Shown in pieces: positions 12,901 to 21,900 of a stretch of DNA of 64,000 nt. Every line of letters begins with the position of its first letter. Positions within the stretch are counted from its first letter, which is position 1. This DNA is from Echinarachnius parma. Its lineage: Eukaryota > Echinodermata > Echinoidea > Clypeasteroida > Echinarachniidae. The notes beneath the pieces were generated by a model. It saw only the letters and a program-made list of their open reading frames with translations. It was not told the DNA's origin and ran no database searches. Made by a program: the position numbers and the translations under genes. The stretch is from the NCBI GenBank assembly GCA_037951105.1, contig JBAMJV010004354.1:1-64000 (forward strand), read 5' to 3'.

Positions 12901-15900
12901 CACGGGCTCTACCAAAGATAAGTGGTGGTAGGAGCACCCAACTTAAATTTGAACTAGACAGTTTCCAATGGCTGAACTGATTTGTCATTGGCTTTCTCTT
13001 TGTCTTTTGCCTATTTGTTTCCGTCACTATTATCATTCTTCCTTTTCTTCTCCTATCCCAGGGCAGCCAAGGCTTGTCTCTGTTCTATCTCCCCCTCATC
13101 CTACTCTCCTGGCTTTCACCTAATGCTGTAACTGACCTTGATGATCGGAGATCGGATCGGATCGGATAAAAAAAAATAAATAAAAAATAATAATCGTTTG
13201 TTTTTCTTTGGAAAATGATCCCAAAAAACATATTTTGGGAAAATAAATGAATACCAAAGCAACATATATCCATATGAATAAGCCCAAGGTAATCTTGTAT
13301 GGGTATGCTTTCATTTCAAACTGATTACCTCTCCTTTTACAAAATTACTTGCGGCGATTCTGAACATGTGCTGAAAGGTAGAGGTAATCAGTTTGAAATG
13401 AAAGCATACCCATACAAGATTACCTTGGGCTTATTCATATGGATATATGTTGCTTTGGTATTCATTTATTTTCCCAAAATATGCTGTTTGGGATCATTTT
13501 TTTTTTTTTGCCGATCCGATCTTCCGATTTTTTCTGCATGATCGGAAATCGGCAAAAACGGTCCGATCATGTATGATCGGATCGTGATCGGCATGCCGAT
13601 CCGATGATCGGTTACAGCGTTACTTTCACCCCTTTCACCCTTCTTTTTTCCTTGTCTTTCTCATTTTAATTTTTCTCCTTCTTTCCTTTCCTTAAAAAAA
13701 AAACATTTTCTCACTTTCCATCCTCCATCACAGGGCACACGAGGCTTGTCTCTGTTCTATCTAGAGTTGAGGAATGTAGATGGGAGTCTGAATGGAGTAG
13801 AGATTGAAAGACTGAAGAACAAACTGGGCACCAGACAGGTTCCAACTGCTGAGCTGTTTTATCTTGTCTCTCCTTCTTTCTCTTGTAATATATTATCCCT
13901 TTCCGTCTCTTATCCCAGGGAATTCATGGCTTGTCTCTGTTCTATCTCGCCCTCCTCCTTGTCCTTCTCTTCCTCCACCCCATCTTCCTCTTCCTCTCCT
14001 GGCTTTCACCCCTTTCACCCTTCTTTTTTCCTTGTCTTTCTCATTTTAATTTCTCTCCTTCTTTCCTTTACTTAAAATAAATCATCCCTTTCTTTCTCCC
14101 ATCCCAGGGCACCCAAGGTCTGTCATTGTTCTATCTAGAGTTAAGGAATGCAGATGGGAGTTTGAATGGAGTAGAGATCGAAAGAATGAAGAACAAACTG
14201 GGCACCAGACAGGTTCCAACTGCTGAGCTGCTGCTTGATGGCACTAAAGCACACTGTGTAAGAATTGATGCCTTAATATTTCTTCATTGAACCATATATT
14301 GAGTGCAGGAATGGGGGGGGGGGGTGTTTCACAAAGATTTCAAGTTGAACTTGAATTCTAAGTTGGAATTTTAAAAAACTAGCTAGTTTACCTCAGCTTC
14401 AATTATTGTTGAAACTCTGAGAGTCTGAAAGGTATCAATATCTATGAAATATAATCTGCACCGACGAGCAAGCATTTAGTTGTTGGTACAAAAGCACAAT
14501 GTGTAATAATACAGCTGTGACATATTTGACTTGTCACAGAGAATAATGGTATACATCTTCTCCATAGCAATTCGGAGGGCTATTCTTTGGTACGTTAATT
14601 ATGTTTGTTTCTAATAATCAGATTTCCGAGCCAGGGCGAGGTGTACGTTCCATCATACCTATGCTGACTCTGTCCAGGTTCCACACTGGGGCCTACGCTG
14701 CCAGCATGATGAGACGGTAGGTATGCTGCACAAGTGCTCCCCATCTGTGTTGATCAACCTCTGAAATGGACCCTTAATTGTGTATCGCACCTATTTAAGT
14801 TTACACCCCTAAATGGCGTAATGCTCTGAAAGTTTTAAAAGTTAAAGTCCTTCCCGTGCCAATTTTGGCACATAAGGCGGCGCCTATCTCGGATTCATCA
14901 GCCCTAGGCCACACGTCTACTAAATGTAGCGAAAGATACAGAAGGGGGCCAGTCTTCTGGTAACTCGTGTGATTAACTCTCCCTTCTCCATTCTATAATT
15001 GCCAAGCGCCTGACTAGAAGGCAGAAGGTACCATTCTAAAAGTCTTTGGTATGACCCGATCTGGGTTTGAACCCGGGACCTCCCGTGCATGAGGCGGACG
15101 CTCTAACCGCTGAGCCACCATGCTCTGTAAAATGTTTCGAAAACCTACCCTTAATGGCAAAACATCGAAAACCTGTGCACCTGAAAAGATACCCTTTTTA
15201 TGATTTTTCCCTTTTGAAGGGACCCTTAAAAAAGTGTGATGAGTGCTAAAAACCACCCTTTTTAAGGAAAACCTTGACGACATTGTAAAAGCTGAAAATT
15301 ATACCCTTTTGACGCTTTTTGTGGACGCGGGTGTGTAGTCAGTCATGTTAGGAGTGACCCCCCTCCCCGGGCTGTACATTCCAATTTAGTACAATGTTAT
15401 GTGCTCTTTTGAAACATCTCAATGAAGACTAGATTTCTTCTTCTTCTTCTTCTTTAAAATAGTGTACTTCCTCGTTCAATTCTGAAGATTTTTGCAGTAT
15501 TTTGATTGTGATGTGCTGGGTAACTAATCAACTAATCGACCGGGTTAAAACCCTACTACTATCGAGAAGTAGACTAGGTACTTTTGCCCATGAGCACTTG
15601 GAAGGAATGCTCCCCAGGGAGTGGAGATGGTGCACACAATGTGTGCTGGTTTGCATTGTATCCTATGACCGGGGTAATAATAGTGTAAAGCGCTATGAAA
15701 CTTATGTATTTAGCGCTATATAAGTAACTATATTATTATTATTATTATTATGCATGAGATGTGAATGTCTCATACACCGGACCTCCAGTTATTGTCCTGT
15801 CTTATTAGAAACAGAGATTAATCAGTCCTGTTACATTTTGTGAGCTCATTAACAACTATTTGTTATTCTGTCACAGTAATTCTATTCCTCGTTGTCACAT

Positions 15901-18900
15901 ATTCAATGTAATATGTTCTGTTTGTAGCATGGTGCACTATGCGAGGGACTATTCATTGAGGAGGAAGGCTTTTGGTAAGCGGATTGCTGACTGGCCACTG
16001 CACATGCAGACACTCAGCAGAATGGAGGTAAATCATTATGTTATGCTCCTGAATACAACTAACTATTGGCCCTTTTGAAATAGTCAGTCTAATAATGAGG
16101 TAGTATAGAAATAACCATTGCCCAAAGCGATAGCTGAGGGCTATGGTCATTTCTATACCACCGAGTTGATTATTAGATTGACTACTAGCATATTGGTTTT
16201 TTATGCCTCCGCAACGAAGTAGCCGGAGGCATTATGTTTTCGGGTTGTCCGTCCGTCCGTCCGTCCGTCCGTCCGTCCGTCCGTCCGTCCGTCCGTCCGT
16301 CCGTACGTCCGTCCGTACGTCCGTACGTATACGTCCGTCCGTACGTCCCGTTCTCGTGATCGCGTTATCTCAAGAACCGATTGACGGATTTTCACCAAAC
16401 TTGGGTCATGTATGTATCTTGGGGTGTCAATGATCTGATCAGATTTTGGGGTCATGAGGTCAAAGGTCAAAGGTCACAGAGCTCATTATATATGCAAAAA
16501 TAGCTCGTGATCGCTTTATCTCAAGAAGGGATTGACAGATTTTGACCAAACTTGGTACATGTATGTATCTTGGGGGGCCGATGATCTGATTAGATTTTGG
16601 GGTCGTGAGGTCAAAGGTCAAAGGTCACAGAGCTCATTATATATGCAAAAATAGCTCGTGATCGCGTTATATCAAGAACGGATTGACGGATTCTGACCAA
16701 ACTTGGTACATGTATGTTCCTTGGAGAGCCAATAAACTGATTAGATTTTGGGGGTCATGAGGTCAAAGGTCAAAGGCATCATTTTCGACTGCGTGCAGTC
16801 GAAGATCCATCTAGTTTTTTTATATCACTCATCAGTATCGCGGATTATGTTAATCTAACTCGAAATAAGTGAAAATCTCTTCAATTTTTAATAAAATCAA
16901 GTAAATCAAGTAATCATCTCCTGTATCATGTTTCATTTCAGCTGGAGGCAAGAGGAGCCACAGTGCTCCTGTTGGAGTCAGCTCTGCTACTGGGAAAGGA
17001 GGAGACTGGCATAGCAACAGAAGACGAAGTTGATCTACTCAGACTCATTATTCCCATCATGAAACTGTACACTGCAAAACAGGTAAATACCAAGGGGGTT
17101 GATGTAGAAGTATTTCGGGGCATTATACTATAGAATTGTGTTAGCTGGATAGGTCAATGGTCAATAGTCAACTTGAATCGTTGCAAACAAATAAATTAAA
17201 TGCAAGTTAATTTGCGCTTGATATAAAAAGTGTGGGAAGGCAGAGGCATCCCTTTTGACTGCGTAGATAGACTGCTCAAAGATTGCTCTAGTTTCAAGTA
17301 AAATTGACCAAAATTATTCAACCAACATGTCAAATGTTAAATATGTCTTTTTATGTTAAGTTATATTGTATCTTGTAGCTTGCCCTGTCTGCAGGCTGTG
17401 AGTGTAACATCAGAGGGACTGGAGAGTATTGGTGGTCAAGGCTACAACGAGGATACAGGCTTCCCTGCCATGTTTAAAGCCTGATTCTAGGTTGGCAACA
17501 TAGATGCTCAGATGTTTAAAGCAAAATTTTATAGGGAAATCTCAGTTTTGTTTTTAATCATAAGGCGTGATGTTATGTTGTATCTGGTTGTATCTTATTG
17601 TAATCTTGTATCTTGCCCTGTCTGTAGGCTGTGAGTGTAACGTCAGAGGGACTGGAGAGTATTGGTGGTCAAGGCTACATCGAGGATACAGGCTTCCCTG
17701 CCATGTTTAAAGCCTGATTCTAAGTTGGCAATATAGATGCTCAGATGTTCAAAGCAAAATGTTACAGTTTTGTTTTTAAAAATGAGCAAAGTAAATGGGA
17801 TTCCAACGGGATTCGAATAATAGCTTCTGACCTCACGAGCAATGAAAATTAAGGGGTTTCTGGGATGAATGCCGTCATAGGGTTTTCTATAGTTCAGTCG
17901 GTAAGAGCACCGGTCTAGCAATCCGGAGGTCTCGGGTTCGAATCCCGTTGGAATCCCATTTACTTTGCTCATTTTTAATCACAATATATTACTGGTCAGT
18001 TTATTTATATGTTTGAATTAGTTTTGTTTTTAGTCATAATGTTATGTTATATCTGGTTGTATCTCGTTGTAATCTTGTATCTTGCCCTGCTTGCAGGCTG
18101 TGAGTGTAACATCAGAGGGACTGGAGAGTATTGGTGGTCAGGGCTACATCGAGGATACAGGCTTCCCTGCCATGTTGCGTGATGCACAGGTTAGCAATTA
18201 GAATGCTCAGATATTATACATACAGTTATACTTATTTTAAAGTGATCCATTATAACCTCACATGGTTTTTCTGAAAGTGATATTTAAGACTTCAACAATA
18301 TACTGAATATACATCATATACTGAATATACATCGTGTGATGTGTTACAGTTCCATAGAAACATAGAAAAAAAACACTGTTTACGTTATGAAAACAATACA
18401 AATTGATGTCAGATTATATCAACTGCACATTGATTTTGACTACTGTTAGTACAATAAAAAAGTGATCTGGAATGCTTTTCAATTCGATCCTTAATATTTC
18501 CATAATTAGAGAGACATTTGAGAAACACAACCCATTTCAGTCTTTTATTACCATAAGCCAAACAACAAGGTCAAATAGAAATGCCTGGAAATTGGTAAAA
18601 AGTAATTTTGGTTGAATTTGAAGGCGTTGATTGATAAAGACAGAAGGAATTTTCCAGCAGACCCAAAATAAATGGTTTCTTTGGAAGCTAGGCATGTCCT
18701 ACATGCTATTTATTTCTGTCTAAGGCACACATTACCCATTCATGCAAGCCAGTGAACTTCTGTCCCTTTAAATTCAGCCTGATGAAAGTGTTGCTAATAG
18801 CCCGGTCACATATCAACGGATTGCGCAAACGGATGTCAAACGGAGAGCTAAATTTTCCATACGTTTCTTGTCCGTTCCTTGTCCGGTGATGTACGTTGTT

Positions 18901-21900
18901 CTATGTTTTGTACATGAAGCAATGGAGACGACTTTCATCACCGGATAGTTTAATTTAGCAAATTGTCTATTCATTGGGCATACGTTTCCGATATCCGTTG
19001 ACATCTGACCGGGCCATTAATAATGGAAATGTAACCTGGTGTGGTTACGTTATACACCAATCTCATGATAACCTCAAGATAATTGCCATGCCCACCAGCC
19101 ACACTGCAGCATGTACTTTGCATAAAGGTATCCAGTGGGTTTGTTCCCGCCTCCCTTTTTTGTGATTGGCTGCTTTACCCACTAGTTACTACAGCGGAAA
19201 GTGCAAACAAAAATTAGGCATTGCCAGATTTATACGTTTCCCTAGGACTAGTCTTCTTCGTCTGCAGACCCATGAACCATCACTATTTATTTTATTTATT
19301 TATTTATTCCTGCATGTCTCACAGTAAACAAGTTCGTACATAAAATAAACTGTCATAACATCGAAATAGAAACATACAGAGGTCGGCAATATAAGCTAGA
19401 AGCTTGAAGTGATGCCATACCTAAGATATTACAAGTTTTACATATTCTTAAAACATAGATAAACATAAATTAATAAAAACGGGAAAAAAAAAGAAGTAAT
19501 AAAAAAAGCAAATATGAAACATTATTTACAAGTAAAGAGAAAGAGGATAGTTAAATCTCTACAGTATGTTCGAGAGCAGGAATAAATGTAGCGGGCATGA
19601 TAGAAAGGTACAGCCCATACTGGAAGAGAAATACGGGAAACAGAGAGAGAAAAAGAAAAAGTGGGGGGGGGGGGGAGCTGAGAGAGGGGGAGACAGGTTT
19701 GAAGATGCCTAAATGTAATTACTTAACAGTGACATGTTATGCCGAATTACGCACAAATATATATATAGAATACTACAATACATGTTATCGTAGGAATTAA
19801 CAAACCAACTGATTGAACAAAATATCTACACAAAGACGTTTGCAATGAGCATGCGTTTGACTGCATTTTTAAAAGAACAAAGTGTAGGCAAATTACGTGT
19901 TTCAATTAACAAAGAATTCCAAACGTCTGGACCAGTATGTCTCACTGATTTATGTGCCAGTACTGTACGTGGATTAAACAAATGCAAGTTTGCTGCTTGT
20001 CTTGTTGAATAAGAGTGAATTGCATTGTATAGTATCGTGATGTGTTTTCACACAATTTTTCTGCACTTGTTGGTAGAATGGACTACTAAAACTATTACAT
20101 TTTATTGATATTGGTGGTGGTTCCCTTTAAGCCCCTCACTGACTCTCATTTGAAGAGAACACAAAAGATTATTTTAAAATGGTCAATTGTTGTGTGGTTT
20201 GTGCTTCTGACCAGGTGCTGCCGATATGGGAAGGCACAACCAACATCTTGTCTCTGGACATTCTGCGAGCGATAAAGAAGACGAACGGTCAAACCATGGC
20301 AACATTCCTGCGCCAAGTCCGGACACGTAGCGCTCCTCATCTCGACTCTTCAAACGGCGACATCCAGAACACCGCTCGTGCCATCCAGCGAGCTTGCTCT
20401 CGGCTCAGCAGCTTCCTTGCAGATTCAGAGAATTTGCGAGACTCGGGGGCTGTGGACATGGCGGCCAAGGATCTTGCCTACAGCATCAGCAGGACGTACA
20501 TTGGTCTTCTGCTGCTGGAACATGCTGCGTGGGAACATGCCCGGGAAGATGATATCGCTGTGGCAAGAAGGTGAGTGTACATTGGTCTTGTGCTGCTGGA
20601 ACATGCTGTGTGGGAACATGCTCAGGAAGATGATATCGCTGTGGCAGGAAGGTGAGTGTACATTGGTCTTCTGCTGCTGGAACATGCTGCGTGGGAACAT
20701 GCTCGGGACGATGATACCGCTGTGGCAAGAAGGTGGTCTTGTGCTGCTGGAACATGCTGCGTGGGAACATGCTCGGGACGATAATATCGCTGTGGCAAGA
20801 AGGTGAGTGTACATTGGTCTTCTGCTGCTGGAACATGCTGTGTGGGAACATGCTCAGGAGGATGATATCGCTGTGGCAAGAAGGTGAGTGTACATTGGTC
20901 TTGTGCTGCTGGAACATGCTGCGTGGGAACATGCTCGGGACGATGATATCGCTGTGGCAAGAAGGTGAGTGTACATTGGTCTTCTGCTGCTGGAACATGC
21001 TGCATGGGAACATGCTCGGGAGGATGATATCGCTGTGGCAAGAAGGTGAGTGTACATTGGTCTTGTGCTGCTGGAACATGCTGCGTGGGAACATGCTCGG
21101 GAGGATGATATCGCTGTGGCAAGAAGGTGAGTGTACATTGGTCTTGTGCTGCTGGAACATGCTGCGTGGGAACATGCTCGGGAGGATGATATCGCTGTGG
21201 CAAGAAGGTGAGTGTACATTGGTCTTGTGCTGCTGGAACATGCTGCGTGGGAACATGCTCGGGACGATGATACCGCTGTGGCAAGAAGGTGGTCTTGTGC
21301 TGCTGGAACATGCTGCGTGGGAACATGCTCGGGACGATAATATCGCTGTGGCAAGAAGGTGAGTGTACATTGGTCTTCTGCTGCTGGAACATGCTGTGTG
21401 GGAACATGCTCAGGAGGATGATATCGCTGTGGCAAGAAGGTGAGTGTACATTGGTCTTGTGCTGCTGGAACATGCTGCGTGGGAACATGCTCGGGACGAT
21501 GATATCGCTGTGGCAAGAAGGTGAGTGTACATTGGTCTTCTGCTGCTGGAACATGCTGCATGGGAACATGCTCGGGAGGATGATATCGCTGTGGCAAGAA
21601 GGTGAGTGTACATTGGTCTTGTGCTGCTGGAACATGCTGCGTGGGAACATGCTCGGGAGGATGATATCGCTTTGGCAAGAAGGTGAGTGTACATTGGTCT
21701 TCTGCTGCTGGAACATGCTGCGTGGGAACATGCTCGGGACGATGATATCGCTGTGGCAAGAAAGTGAGTGTACATTGGTCTTGTGCTGCTGGAACATGCT
21801 GCGTGGGAACATGCTCGGGACGATGATATCGCTGTGGCAGGAAGGTGAGTGTACAATATTGGTCTTGTGCTGCTGGAACATGCTGCGTGGGAACATGCTC

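Larger units (their letters stand above)
14717..15927 (+). other. Intron 7
   Basis: Contains a tRNA-like SINE head (15047-15121, minus), a short (CTT)n near 15435 and an (AAT)n/TATATAAG element (15560-15752). I see no other coding or RNA signal. Confidence 0.5.
18190..20214 (+). other. Intron 10
   Basis: Holds a dispersed AAGTGATATTTAAGACTTC repeat near 18280, a MITE (18800-19013) and a minus-strand LINE 3' fragment (19275-20055). The remainder (about 18350-18790 and 19020-19270) shows no signal. Confidence 0.5.

Noticed and set aside
16203-16470. Repeated R-P-S-V and D-G-R-T-D-G-R-T frames
   Set aside because: These are the (CCGT)n tract of an interspersed element.
17880-17957. Functional tRNA-Ala gene
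   Set aside because: The acceptor stem does not pair well, and the sequence lies in a hairpin repeat with an inverted copy of its own 3' end. A tRNA-derived repeat fits better.
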